A stretch of 64,000 bases of DNA from a virus: IMG/VR virus record IMGVR_UViG_3300042446_001440, positions 16,170-80,169 of that record. The stretch is one strand, 5' to 3'. Shown here piece after piece: positions 32,492-42,230 of the stretch. Each line of letters starts with the position of its first letter. The stretch's first letter is position 1. Both the position numbers and the translations under genes were made by a program. The notes beneath the pieces are model-generated. The model saw only the letters and a list, made by a program, of their open reading frames with translations, made no database searches and was not told the origin of the DNA.

Positions 32492-33982
32492 ATGAAAGAA
32501 GGTTATATTGAGCAATCAAAACGTAAGAAAATCTTACTACTATGTGATGATATTAGAATGACATCTGGTATCTCAACAATGGCGCGAGAAATGGTCATTG
32601 GAACTGCCCACCATTTTAATTGGGTAAATGTAGGTGGAGCTATTAATCACCCTGATCAAGGTAAACGCTTTGATATTAATGGTGATACCAATACCCATGC
32701 AGGAATATCAGATGCTAGTGTATATTTGTATCCTATTAATGGATATGGAGATCCTACATTTCTAAAACAGATGATAGCATTAGAAAAACCAGATGCACTA
32801 ATGATGTTTACTGATCCAAGATATTGGATTTGGTTGTTTCAAATGGAGCATGAAATAAGAAAGAAAATGCCTATTATATATTTAAATATATGGGACGATT
32901 TACCTTATCCCATGTATAATAAACCATACTATGAGTCATGTGATGCCCTATTAGCAATCAGTAAACAAACTGAAAATCTAAATAGAGCAGTATTAGGACC
33001 AGAATTATCAGCTGAGAAAGTAATTAAATATGTTCCTCATGGTATTAATGAAAGTATATTCTTTCCTATTACTACTGAACATACTGAATATTTATCCTTG
33101 CAAGAATTTAAAAAACAATTATATGGAAATAAATCGTACGACTTTACTGTATTATATAATGCGCGTAACATCCGTCGTAAATCGGTTCCTGATTTAATGT
33201 TAGCTTGGAAGATATTCATTGATGAACTTCCAGAAGATAAAGCTAAAAAATGCGCTTTAGTATTACATACTCAAATCGCAGATGAAAATGGTACTGACCT
33301 ACAAGCAGTAAAAGATATGCTATTTGGATATGAAGAGAAATATAACATCATATTTGATCAGAATAAGTATCCTGCTAACATGATGAATTTACTCTATAAT
33401 GCTACAGATGTGAATGCATTAGTTAGTAGTAATGAAGGTTGGGGATTATCATTAACAGAAGCAATGATGTGTGGTAAACCAATCATAGCAACAGTAACAG
33501 GCGGAATGCAAGACCAAATGCGTTTTGAAGATGAAAATGGTGAATGGGTTAAATTCACTGAAGAATTCGGTTCTAACCATAGAGGTAAATATAAAAAACA
33601 TGGTAAATGGGCGTTTCCCGTATTCCCATCTAACCTATCAATTGTAGGTTCAATTCCAACCCCTTATATTTTTGATGATAGAGCAGAACCATTCGATATT
33701 GCTGAACAAATTCAAGAGGTATATGCCTTAAAAACAAATCAAATCGAAGAGTATGGATCTCATACTAGAGGATTTCAAACATATGAAGAAGTTTGTAAAG
33801 CAGCTAGAGATTGGGTTACATCAGATGAATCAATGCAGTCAGCAAGATGGATGTGTAAGAATATAATTGATGGTATAGATGAAACATTCGCTAACTGGCA
33901 ACCACGTCATTCATTTGAATTAATTCAAGTAGAAACTCCAAAACAACCAAAACATTACAATAAATACGTTATAGCAAAATAA
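32492..33982 (+). CDS. Glycosyltransferase, GT4-like (496 aa)
   Basis: It has a Rossmann-type N-terminus (KILLLCDDIRMTSGISTMAREM), a linker with YVPHGINESIF, and a C-terminal nucleotide-sugar half, NALVSSNEGWGLSLTEAMMCGKPIIATVTGG. The EGWGLSLTEAM segment is the family's E-x7-E motif. It would transfer a sugar from an NDP-donor. It is the first of a long run of glycan genes. The acceptor is unknown. Confidence 0.82.
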   Translation: MKEGYIEQSKRKKILLLCDDIRMTSGISTMAREMVIGTAHHFNWVNVGGAINHPDQGKRFDINGDTNTHAGISDASVYLYPINGYGDPTFLKQMIALEKPDALMMFTDPRYWIWLFQMEHEIRKKMPIIYLNIWDDLPYPMYNKPYYESCDALLAISKQTENLNRAVLGPELSAEKVIKYVPHGINESIFFPITTEHTEYLSLQEFKKQLYGNKSYDFTVLYNARNIRRKSVPDLMLAWKIFIDELPEDKAKKCALVLHTQIADENGTDLQAVKDMLFGYEEKYNIIFDQNKYPANMMNLLYNATDVNALVSSNEGWGLSLTEAMMCGKPIIATVTGGMQDQMRFEDENGEWVKFTEEFGSNHRGKYKKHGKWAFPVFPSNLSIVGSIPTPYIFDDRAEPFDIAEQIQEVYALKTNQIEEYGSHTRGFQTYEEVCKAARDWVTSDESMQSARWMCKNIIDGIDETFANWQPRHSFELIQVETPKQPKHYNKYVIAK

Positions 33983-33983
33983 T

Positions 33984-35294
33984 ATGAAACAATTAATCGT
34001 TATAAGTTGCCCAATAGACACATATAGTGGATATGGTGCTCGCGCAAGAGATATAGTTAAATCGCTTTTAAAGACGGATAAATACGAGGTAAAGATCCTA
34101 TCACAACGATGGGGTAATACGCCTTTTGGATTTTTAAAAGCAGACAATGCTGAAGATAAACAGATATTAGACTGTATATTATCATCAAATGAATTACCAA
34201 AACAACCAGACATTTGGATTCAACACACAGTACCAAATGAATTCCAAGCAATAGGAAGATATAATATTGGTATTACAGCAGGAATTGAAACAACACTATG
34301 TGATATTTCTTGGATTGATGGAGTTAATAAAATGGATTTAACATTAGTATCCTCTGAACATGCTAAAAGAGTATTTGAAGTGTCAGCATTCGAGCAAAGA
34401 GATAAAAATACTCAGCAATTAGTTAAAACTATTAAATTAGAAAAACCAGTTGACGTATTATTTGAAGGAGTAGACACTAGCATATATGAGAAAATAGATG
34501 CTATAAATGAAAGTCAAGTATGGGATGTACTAGATACTATTCAAGAAGATTTTAATTTCCTATATGTTGGACATTGGCTTCAAGGTGAATTAGGACAAGA
34601 TAGAAAAGACACAGGTATGTTAATTAAAACATTCCTTGAAACATTTAAAGGAAAAGGTAAAAAACCTGGACTGATTATGAAAACTTCTACTGCTACCTAT
34701 TCTGTAATGGACCGAGATGAAATATTAGATAAAATTCAAAGATTAAGACTATTAGTAGGTGATCAAGATTTACCAAATATATATTTAATGCATGGTGAAT
34801 TAACAGATGGAGAAGTAAATGAATTATATAATCATCCTAAAGTAAAAGCACACGTGTCATTTACTAAAGGTGAAGGATATGGTAGACCATTATTAGAAGC
34901 AACTATTAGTCAAAAACCAGTAATTGCTCCTAACTGGAGTGGACAAATTGATTTCTTAGATAAAGATATGTCTGTATTGTTAGCAGGTGAAATAAAACAA
35001 ATTCATCACTCAGCAGTAGTAAAAGATATGTTATTACCTGAAAGTGGATGGTTTACTGTTGATTATGAGAAAGCATCTGCTGTATTAACAGACGTTTATA
35101 AAAATTATAAAAAGTACATTGATGGGGCAAAGAAACAAGCTTATCGTTCACGTACAGAATTTAGTTTAGATAAGATGGCTGAAAAATTAAATTCAATAAT
35201 TGATACAAAGATACCTAAACAAGTAGCACTTAAACTACCTCAGCTTAAAAAAATTGAATTACCTAAACTTAAAAAAGTAGATGATGCAGAGTAA
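33984..35294 (+). CDS. Glycosyltransferase, GT4-like (436 aa)
   Basis: The N-terminus CPIDTYSGYGARARDIVKSL resembles mannosyl/glycosyl donors of group 1. The C-terminal VKAHVSFTKGEGYGRPLLEATISQKPVIAPNWSG carries the E-x-GRPLLEA form of the donor-binding motif. A Lys/Leu-rich tail (KLPQLKKIELPKLKKVD) has repeated KLP/KL units of unknown meaning. It starts 1 nt after the preceding glycosyltransferase. Confidence 0.82.
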   Translation: MKQLIVISCPIDTYSGYGARARDIVKSLLKTDKYEVKILSQRWGNTPFGFLKADNAEDKQILDCILSSNELPKQPDIWIQHTVPNEFQAIGRYNIGITAGIETTLCDISWIDGVNKMDLTLVSSEHAKRVFEVSAFEQRDKNTQQLVKTIKLEKPVDVLFEGVDTSIYEKIDAINESQVWDVLDTIQEDFNFLYVGHWLQGELGQDRKDTGMLIKTFLETFKGKGKKPGLIMKTSTATYSVMDRDEILDKIQRLRLLVGDQDLPNIYLMHGELTDGEVNELYNHPKVKAHVSFTKGEGYGRPLLEATISQKPVIAPNWSGQIDFLDKDMSVLLAGEIKQIHHSAVVKDMLLPESGWFTVDYEKASAVLTDVYKNYKKYIDGAKKQAYRSRTEFSLDKMAEKLNSIIDTKIPKQVALKLPQLKKIELPKLKKVDDAE

Positions 35295-35338
35295 TACAGG
35301 AGCCGTAGTTTATACTTATCAAAATAACAACTTAAATT

Positions 35339-35731
35339 ATGAAAGAATTACTTACAATATGTCCTAAATGCAGTTCAAATGCATGTAGTGAAATATCAAA
35401 TGATAAATTAATTGTATGGAATTGTTTTGGATGTGGCTTCACATCCAATTCAACCCTTACAGAAAAAAATATAGAAACAACAGAGGAAGTATTACCTGAA
35501 TTATATAAAGCACTTAGATTTAAAAGTGTTGAAGGATTATATTGGTATCCTATGTCTGTAATATTAGAAAATAAAGCAATGGTATTTGCTGAAGGTAAAA
35601 CCATTGAAGATTGGAAATGGTCTGCCATTCAATCTAAAGAAGATAAACCTGATATGTCTACTAAAAAAGAATATATAGAATCCGAGTTTATGGATGCGTT
35701 AGAATATATTGGTTACTTTAATCAAAAATAA
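35339..35731 (+). CDS. Zinc-ribbon hypothetical protein (130 aa)
   Basis: CPKCSSNACSE followed by WNCFGCGFTSN forms a four-Cys zinc ribbon at the N-terminus. The remainder is an acidic domain with no known family. It sits inside the glycan cluster but resembles a general phage protein more than an enzyme. Confidence 0.55.
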   Translation: MKELLTICPKCSSNACSEISNDKLIVWNCFGCGFTSNSTLTEKNIETTEEVLPELYKALRFKSVEGLYWYPMSVILENKAMVFAEGKTIEDWKWSAIQSKEDKPDMSTKKEYIESEFMDALEYIGYFNQK

Positions 35732-35733
35732 AT

Positions 35734-36360
35734 ATGCCTACAATTAGTTATGCAATTACAGCCTGTAATGAACATGTTGAATTAGAACGTCTATTAAATC
35801 AATTAAACGAAAGTATTCGTCTTGAAGATGAGATAGTGGTTCAATTAGATATAACAGCTACTGCTGAAGTTAGGGCGGTAGCTGAACATTATAATGTAGG
35901 AGCTCAATATGAATACCATAGAGTATATGCTACACTAAATAACGACTTCGCATCATTTAAAAATAATCTTAGCGAACATTGCACACGCGACTATATCTTT
36001 CAAATAGATGCAGATGAATATCCACACCCAGAACTAATTGAAAATTTACCTGCTCTTCTTGAACATAATCCTGAAATTGATGTATTTCTAGTTCCTAGAA
36101 TTAATACAGTAGAGGGACTAACAGAAGAACATATTAGAAAGTGGGGATGGAATGTACAAAATAGTAGAGTTAATTTCCCAGACTACCAATGGAGAATATG
36201 GGTAAATAAGAAAAATATTAAATGGATAAATAAAGTTCATGAACGATTAGATGGTTTTGGATTATATTGTAATTTACCTCTAATAGATGAACTATGCCTA
36301 TACCACCCAAAAGATATAATTAGACAAGAAAAACAAAATAATTTTTACAACACACTATGA
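35734..36360 (+). CDS. Glycosyltransferase family 2-like (208 aa)
   Basis: It has ISYAITACNEHVELERLL, EIVVQLD and the DxD-like FQIDADEYPHPEL motif of GT-A folds, with a C-terminal NKVHERLDG segment. It starts 2 nt after the zinc-ribbon gene, and its stop overlaps the first FkbM methyltransferase gene (ATGA). Confidence 0.82.
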   Translation: MPTISYAITACNEHVELERLLNQLNESIRLEDEIVVQLDITATAEVRAVAEHYNVGAQYEYHRVYATLNNDFASFKNNLSEHCTRDYIFQIDADEYPHPELIENLPALLEHNPEIDVFLVPRINTVEGLTEEHIRKWGWNVQNSRVNFPDYQWRIWVNKKNIKWINKVHERLDGFGLYCNLPLIDELCLYHPKDIIRQEKQNNFYNTL

Positions 36361-37091
36361 ACTCAGAAATATTTAAAAATGAAGACGGCACTTTCATCAT
36401 TTTCCCGAATGACGCTATTGCCCAACATATTAAAAGTGGTAGATTATGGGAACCTCATTTTAAGACTGTTATTTCCAATTTAATTGAACTAGGAAATACA
36501 GTCGTTGATTGCGGTGCTAATTTTGGATACAATGCTGTTTTGATGGGGAAAGAAATAGGATCTAATGGAATGCTTATAGCATTTGAACCACAAAGAATTA
36601 TCCATCAACAACTGAATGGTAATTTAATATTAAATAACATATTCAATGCAATTACTTTCCAAGCAGCCTTAGGAGATGGTTCTATATCATCAACTACTAT
36701 GAGTTCTGTGAATTATGAACTACCTTGGGTAAACATTGGAGATACATCTGTGGGAAATGGTGGAGAAGAAGTAGCTGTTTACTCATTAGATAGCATCAAT
36801 ATGGTAAGTGTAGATTTTATCAAAATAGATGTTCAGGGATATGAATTATTTACACTTCAAGGAGCTAAAGATACTTTAAGTAAATTTCAACCTGATCTAT
36901 TTATTGAAATTGAACCACATCAACTAATTAAATTTGGTATAAATGCAGACCAGTTATTAGATTATATTAAGTCATTTGGATATAAGATCTTTAAAATAAA
37001 TAATGACTATCCTTGTGATCACATCTGTACAATAAACAATCTAGATAAAATAGAAAAACTAAAAAATTTATTACCGTTATTAGAAGTATAA
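36357..37091 (+). CDS. FkbM-family methyltransferase (244 aa)
   Basis: TVVDCGANFGYNAVLMGKEIG is the SAM-binding motif I, AFEPQ is motif II, and DFIKIDVQGYELFTLQGA is the FkbM core. FkbM enzymes O-methylate sugars, polyketides or peptides. It is one of three or four FkbM-type paralogues in this cluster (also at 38005, 40890 and 41484), suggesting methylated glycans. Confidence 0.85.
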   Translation: MNSEIFKNEDGTFIIFPNDAIAQHIKSGRLWEPHFKTVISNLIELGNTVVDCGANFGYNAVLMGKEIGSNGMLIAFEPQRIIHQQLNGNLILNNIFNAITFQAALGDGSISSTTMSSVNYELPWVNIGDTSVGNGGEEVAVYSLDSINMVSVDFIKIDVQGYELFTLQGAKDTLSKFQPDLFIEIEPHQLIKFGINADQLLDYIKSFGYKIFKINNDYPCDHICTINNLDKIEKLKNLLPLLEV

Positions 37092-38014
37092 TGAAAAAAG
37101 TTTTATTTTTTGATCCTCATTTAAATGAGAGGGGAACTAGTATTGCTACATATGACTATGCTTATTACAATGAAACTATTTTAGGAAATAAATCTATCAT
37201 AGCATCTCTAACATCATCAGAATTAAAAAGTTATAATAAGTTTAATGATAGGTTTGAAGTCATTATGTGTAAGGACACAGCTGAATTATCTAATATTGAG
37301 TGTGATTACATGTATGTATTAAAATTTGGTACTAATGATGGGGTATTACATAAAAATGCTAAGAATTTAGTTCATGTTGTGTTTCCATCATACGATCCTC
37401 ATGGAGATGTATATGCTTACATTTCAAAATGGTTAGCTGAGGCTCATGGCAAAAACTCTCTATTTGTACCCCATATGGTTAATCTACCAGAGGTTAAAGA
37501 AGATTTTAAAGATTTTTTTAAGATTAAAGATAAGTTAGTAGTTGGTTGGTATGGAGGTGATAATTTTGACATTTCATTTGCTCAACAAGCTGTTATAGAG
37601 GCTGCATCTAAAAGGAGTGATATTGTATTTCTATTTATGAACCAATCAGCGTTCTGTGATATAGATAACGTCATATTTGTTAAAGGAACTACAGATCAAG
37701 AACAAAAAGTAGCATTCATCAACACATGTAATGTTATGATACATGCTAGAGAAAGAGGAGAAACATTTGGATTAGCAGTAGCAGAATTTTCCTCCAAAAA
37801 CAAACCAATCATTACTTACTTTGACTCACCAGAAAGAAACCATTTAGTTCAATTGAGAGATAAAGGAATTTATTATTCTAATTACTCAGAATTACTAAAT
37901 ATACTACTTAACATCCAATTATCAGATATTCAACACAGAGAATGGAATCAATATACTGATTTTACTCCTGAAAAAGTTATTAATCAATTTAACAATGTAT
38001 TTTTATGGAATTAG
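37091..38014 (+). CDS. Glycosyltransferase-like protein (307 aa)
   Basis: VLFFDPHLNERGTSIATYDYAY at the N-terminus and NVMIHARERGETFGLAVAEFSSKNKPIITYFDS at the C-terminus fit a GT4-type fold with an E-x-FGLA-x-E donor motif. KDKLVVGWYGGD begins the second Rossmann domain. It overlaps the previous stop by one base. Confidence 0.75.
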   Translation: MKKVLFFDPHLNERGTSIATYDYAYYNETILGNKSIIASLTSSELKSYNKFNDRFEVIMCKDTAELSNIECDYMYVLKFGTNDGVLHKNAKNLVHVVFPSYDPHGDVYAYISKWLAEAHGKNSLFVPHMVNLPEVKEDFKDFFKIKDKLVVGWYGGDNFDISFAQQAVIEAASKRSDIVFLFMNQSAFCDIDNVIFVKGTTDQEQKVAFINTCNVMIHARERGETFGLAVAEFSSKNKPIITYFDSPERNHLVQLRDKGIYYSNYSELLNILLNIQLSDIQHREWNQYTDFTPEKVINQFNNVFLWN

Positions 38015-38598
38015 ATCAAATTAAATCTTATTTTACCCCCACCAATATCTTAGATATTGGGGCTAATGTTGGTGGATGGTATAATCATTGTAAATCTTAC
38101 TTCCCAGATAGCTATATACTTTCTATTGAAGCAAATGAAGGGTGTGAAAGTGCTTTAAAAGCATGCAATCCAAATTATATTATTGCTTTATTAGCAAAGG
38201 ACGAAGAGATGTATGATTTTTTTACATTAAGGGATGCCCCTACAGCTACTGGTAATTCAATATATAAAGAATTAACTTATGTCTACACGGATAACTCTAC
38301 TATCATTAATAAGAAAAAAGGAGTAATGTTAGATAATTTATTAAGAAATCGAAGTTTTAATTTAATCAAAATGGATGTACAGGGGGCAGAACTAGATGTG
38401 ATTAAAGGGGGGCTAACAATATGTAAACAAGCTAAAGGAATAATCTTAGAAGTAGCTTTTGAAGCATACAATCAAAATGCCCCATTATATGATGAAGTAA
38501 TAGAATATATGTCTTCAATAGGATTCAGTAAAGAATTAATACTAACAAACCTACCACAACACCATGACATATTCTTTATAAATAAAAATATTTTATAA
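38005..38598 (+). CDS. FkbM-family methyltransferase (197 aa)
   Basis: It is compact: NILDIGANVGGWYNHCKSYFP (SAM motif I), ILSIEANEGCE and NLIKMDVQGAELDVIKGG. It is shorter than its paralogue at 36357. It overlaps the upstream glycosyltransferase by 10 nt and is followed immediately by the next gene. Confidence 0.82.
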   Translation: MELDQIKSYFTPTNILDIGANVGGWYNHCKSYFPDSYILSIEANEGCESALKACNPNYIIALLAKDEEMYDFFTLRDAPTATGNSIYKELTYVYTDNSTIINKKKGVMLDNLLRNRSFNLIKMDVQGAELDVIKGGLTICKQAKGIILEVAFEAYNQNAPLYDEVIEYMSSIGFSKELILTNLPQHHDIFFINKNIL

Positions 38599-39468
38599 AT
38601 GAAGATATTATACGTAACTAACCATTTAAGTATAGCTAGAGCAAGTGGTGGATATATTAATGATTATCAAAATGATCTAATATTCTATGGGTTAAGAGAA
38701 TTATTTGGAGACGATGTTGTAGATAGTACCCAAATCGTATCACTTTATAAAGAAAATAAAGATAAAATACCATCCCAACACATATGGGGAGGTATGACTA
38801 CTTGTTGGTTAATAGATAAAAATAATATTAACCGGGATAGTATTGAAGACAAAATTAAATCCCAATATTACGATTTAATAATATATGGTACTATTAAAAG
38901 ATGTAAAGACTATTACGATTTAGCTTCTAAAGTATATCCCCCAAATAAAATAATTCTAATTGATGGTAATGACGAAAGTGAATTAGATCCTCTTTATAAA
39001 AAACATTTATATTTTAAAAGAGAATTAACTATAAACCATCCTAATCTTCTACCTATAACATTCGGAATACCTACTTCTAAAATAGCCACACCTACCCTTG
39101 CAAAAACTAAAGATTTTGCTACATGTATACCTGGCCAACCTGAAACTTATATTTTTAAAGAAGAACAGCCATATTATGAAGATTATCAAAAATCATTTTA
39201 TGGAGTAACCATAAAGAAAGCTGGGTGGGATTGTATGAGACACTATGAAATATTAGCTAATTATTGCATACCCTACTTCATTGGATTGGAAGATTGTCCT
39301 AAAGATACACTATCTCATTTTCCTAAAGAATTATTATTAGAAGCAAGAGAATTAGCTAATAACTTTGATGAGCAAAAATACTTCAATATATTGGATGAAT
39401 TATTTAATTACACAAAAAATAATTTAACAACAAAAAGCATAGCAAACTATATAATATCTAAAATATAA
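38599..39468 (+). CDS. Glycosyltransferase-like protein (289 aa)
   Basis: It has KILYVTNHLSIARASGGYIND, YDLIIYGTIKRC and a C-terminal KKAGWDCMRHYEILANYCIPYFIGLEDCPKD region seen in spore-coat and exostosin-like glycosyltransferases. No DxD motif is obvious. The assignment rests on this pattern and on the surrounding cluster. Confidence 0.6.
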   Translation: MKILYVTNHLSIARASGGYINDYQNDLIFYGLRELFGDDVVDSTQIVSLYKENKDKIPSQHIWGGMTTCWLIDKNNINRDSIEDKIKSQYYDLIIYGTIKRCKDYYDLASKVYPPNKIILIDGNDESELDPLYKKHLYFKRELTINHPNLLPITFGIPTSKIATPTLAKTKDFATCIPGQPETYIFKEEQPYYEDYQKSFYGVTIKKAGWDCMRHYEILANYCIPYFIGLEDCPKDTLSHFPKELLLEARELANNFDEQKYFNILDELFNYTKNNLTTKSIANYIISKI

Positions 39469-40121
39469 TGTACACTAGTAATTTACACGAACCCGAAACT
39501 ATCCGCAATTTAAATTGTGAAATTAAACGTCACGATATAATTAATCATTTAATTGGAAAATACAATTTGGTTAATTACTTAGAGATTGGTGTATTTAAAG
39601 GAGAAAATATAAGAGAAATTAATGCTCTCCATAAAGATGGAGTTGACCCCGGACATGAAGGGGTAATAGTACCTGAAGTAAATTATAGAATGACGTCAGA
39701 CGATTTCTTTGAATTACTTAAAGGACATGAGGATATTAAATATGATATTATTTTTATAGATGGTTTACATCATGCTGACCAAGTAACTAAAGATATTAAG
39801 AATGCTTTAAATCACTTAGTACCTAAAGGGTTTGTTGTATTACACGATTGTAATCCAATCAGCTATGAAGCACAACTAATACCTAGACAAACAGTAGCTT
39901 GGAATGGTGATACATGGAAGGCATTTGTTGGATTTAAAATGGATAATATAGATTTTCAATGTTGTGTTATAGATACTGACTTTGGAGTTGGAGTAATTAA
40001 GAATACTGTTTACACACCTAAATTTAATATCCATTCAACTTTACATTGGAATCAGCTTAACGAAGATAGAAAACAGTTATTAAATCTAATTAGTTATGAT
40101 GAATTTAAAGCAACTTATTAA
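39468..40121 (+). CDS. Class I SAM-dependent methyltransferase (217 aa)
   Basis: NYLEIGVFKGENIREI is a motif I-like SAM loop, and IIFIDGLHHADQVTKDI plus GFVVLHDCNP match the Methyltransf_24 type often found in surface-glycan loci. It starts at an ATG overlapping the preceding stop. Confidence 0.75.
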   Translation: MYTSNLHEPETIRNLNCEIKRHDIINHLIGKYNLVNYLEIGVFKGENIREINALHKDGVDPGHEGVIVPEVNYRMTSDDFFELLKGHEDIKYDIIFIDGLHHADQVTKDIKNALNHLVPKGFVVLHDCNPISYEAQLIPRQTVAWNGDTWKAFVGFKMDNIDFQCCVIDTDFGVGVIKNTVYTPKFNIHSTLHWNQLNEDRKQLLNLISYDEFKATY

Positions 40122-40893
40122 TAAATCTGTTTACGGAACGATAGGTTATATTTCATCTCAAGAAGATTTAGATGTATTAGAACAATATATTGTATATAAT
40201 TTACCTGTTTTAAAAGAATTTAAACAAATATTAGTAGCAACTAATTATTCTGATTTAGATCTAATAGAAGATAATAAACAACTATGGACTAAATATTTTC
40301 CAAATTGTACTTTATTAGACTCCAAAACTAATAGGGGCCATAACTTTGGCACAGCGGATTTAGATAATATGATTTTTAATTATTGCAAAACAACAGGTGA
40401 AGAATGGCTATGCAAATCAGCAAATGACATTATAGTTCAGGAATCAATATTAAATAAAGAAGTAGAAGAAGCTGACTTTTACTATATGAATGGGATTGGC
40501 TATACAGGTATGGCGGAATATGACTTTGATTTTGATAGGATAGTGAAGGAATGTTTTTATCCCCAAACAAATCTATATTTTGTAAATGTTAGTAAAACTG
40601 ATTATCTAACAGATAAAATATATCTAGACGAAACATATCAATATTCCCTAACTATTCCCAATTATAATGGAAAAATATGGGAATATATTAGTGGATGGAG
40701 TTGTGAAAATTTTCTTAAACAATGTGTTGAAAGGAATAATCTTTCTAAATATAATTGGGTTTCTCAAGAAAAGTATCGTAATTTACTTCAAATAATAAAA
40801 GACTTTAATTTCCATGATTGTAGTCATAAAAATATAATGATAGAGGGTGTATGTCATCTTCAAAATCCTCAAAATCAAATAATAGAAATATGA
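40096..40893 (+). CDS. Putative glycosyltransferase (265 aa)
   Basis: It has an N-terminal GTIGYISSQEDLDVLEQYIV, then NRGHNFGTADLDNMIF and EWLCKSANDIIVQES, resembling GT-A enzymes where an N/SAND stretch replaces DxD. The assignment is cautious and partly contextual. The start overlaps the previous gene by 26 nt (ATG at 40096 or 40099), and its stop overlaps the next start (ATGA). Confidence 0.5.
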   Translation: MMNLKQLINKSVYGTIGYISSQEDLDVLEQYIVYNLPVLKEFKQILVATNYSDLDLIEDNKQLWTKYFPNCTLLDSKTNRGHNFGTADLDNMIFNYCKTTGEEWLCKSANDIIVQESILNKEVEEADFYYMNGIGYTGMAEYDFDFDRIVKECFYPQTNLYFVNVSKTDYLTDKIYLDETYQYSLTIPNYNGKIWEYISGWSCENFLKQCVERNNLSKYNWVSQEKYRNLLQIIKDFNFHDCSHKNIMIEGVCHLQNPQNQIIEI

Positions 40894-41474
40894 AAAATAT
40901 CTTTTTAGATTGTGGAACGCATTTATGTGAAGGATTAATTAATTTCTATAATAAGGGAATTATAGATGATACCTTTGAAATACATACATTTGAAGCAAAC
41001 CCAGAATGTAATATAGAGGAAAGAATTAAACAAATTCCTTTAAATATAATTCCATATAACAAAGCAGTATGGATTGAAGATGGATTTATATACTTTAATC
41101 AAGAAAACCATCAAGAGAGTAGAACCGGCTCTCCAACAGACGGATATTCAAATATTGATGGATGGGGATCATCTGTTGATGGTATAGGATTTAATCATCC
41201 TGGATATAATACTAAAGTTAAAGTACCAAGTATAAACTTCAGTAAATTTGTCTCTGAATTTCCATCCGAATCAAATATAATTTGTAAAATAGATATTGAA
41301 GGAAGTGAGTATGAAGTTCTTAGACATATGATTAGAGAAAATACAATTACAAAAATAAAAGAATTATATATAGAATTCCATGAAAGATTTATGCCTGCTG
41401 AATCTCCAGAAACAGAACAAAAACTAATTACTCAGATCCAGGATTTAGGAATTAAAGTACATACCTGGTTTTAA
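40890..41474 (+). CDS. FkbM-like methyltransferase (194 aa)
   Basis: I start it at ATG 40890, because the frame upstream is low-complexity Ser/Asn and overlaps the previous gene. NIFLDCGTHLCEGLINF replaces the usual GAN-G motif, THTFEANPEC-like EIHTFEANPECN follows, and IICKIDIEGSEYEVLRHMI is the FkbM core. The DCGTH motif is atypical, so SAM binding may be altered. Confidence 0.7.
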   Translation: MKNIFLDCGTHLCEGLINFYNKGIIDDTFEIHTFEANPECNIEERIKQIPLNIIPYNKAVWIEDGFIYFNQENHQESRTGSPTDGYSNIDGWGSSVDGIGFNHPGYNTKVKVPSINFSKFVSEFPSESNIICKIDIEGSEYEVLRHMIRENTITKIKELYIEFHERFMPAESPETEQKLITQIQDLGIKVHTWF

Positions 41475-41483
41475 TATAATAAC

Positions 41484-42230
41484 ATGGATATATATTTTAA
41501 AGAAACCCCAGCAGGTCATTTTTGCCTTATTGAAAAAGATCTAATTAGTAGCTGTATAGCCAACTCAGGATATTGGGAACCTCATTTATATTATTTTTAC
41601 TCTCAATTTATTAAACCCAATTACACCATTATAGATGGAGGAGCTAATATTGGTTTTCATAGCATACAATTCGCTAAATTAGCAAATGAAGGTAAAGTAT
41701 ATAGCTTTGAACCACAATCACTAATATTTAATGTTCTATCAACTAATTCACTTATAAATGGAACAAGTGATATAATCCTACAATATAGATTAGGTTTAAG
41801 TGATACTGATGGTAACCTAAAAATGACTCCACTCAGTGAACAACAATTCTCAGAAACTTGTATTAACTATGGAGGAAGAGGAATAACAGACTCAGATTTG
41901 GGTGAGGAAGTAGTAGAATTAACAACTATAGATAACTTACATTTACCTAAATTAGATTTTATTAAACTAGATGTACAAGGATTTGAATTAAAAGCACTTA
42001 AGGGTGGTGAAAATACTATTAAGTCTAATTACCCAATAATGTTTATTGAAAATTATCTTAATTTAGAAGTAGACCAACATGTAATGCAGTTATTAGAAGA
42101 TTGGGGGTATGTAATATATAGATTATTATGTACTGAGAATAAAGAAGATTGTATAATAGTACATCCAGAAAGACACATTGAAGAAATTAAATTTATTGAA
42201 ACACAAGATAAAATAAAATGGACAAAATAA
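41484..42230 (+). CDS. FkbM-family methyltransferase (248 aa)
   Basis: It closely parallels the enzyme at 36357: SGYWEPHLYYF, TIIDGGANIGFHSIQFAK, YSFEPQS and LDFIKLDVQGFELKALKGG. The two probably arose by duplication within the cluster. It overlaps the last glycosyltransferase gene by 13 nt. Confidence 0.85.
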   Translation: MDIYFKETPAGHFCLIEKDLISSCIANSGYWEPHLYYFYSQFIKPNYTIIDGGANIGFHSIQFAKLANEGKVYSFEPQSLIFNVLSTNSLINGTSDIILQYRLGLSDTDGNLKMTPLSEQQFSETCINYGGRGITDSDLGEEVVELTTIDNLHLPKLDFIKLDVQGFELKALKGGENTIKSNYPIMFIENYLNLEVDQHVMQLLEDWGYVIYRLLCTENKEDCIIVHPERHIEEIKFIETQDKIKWTK

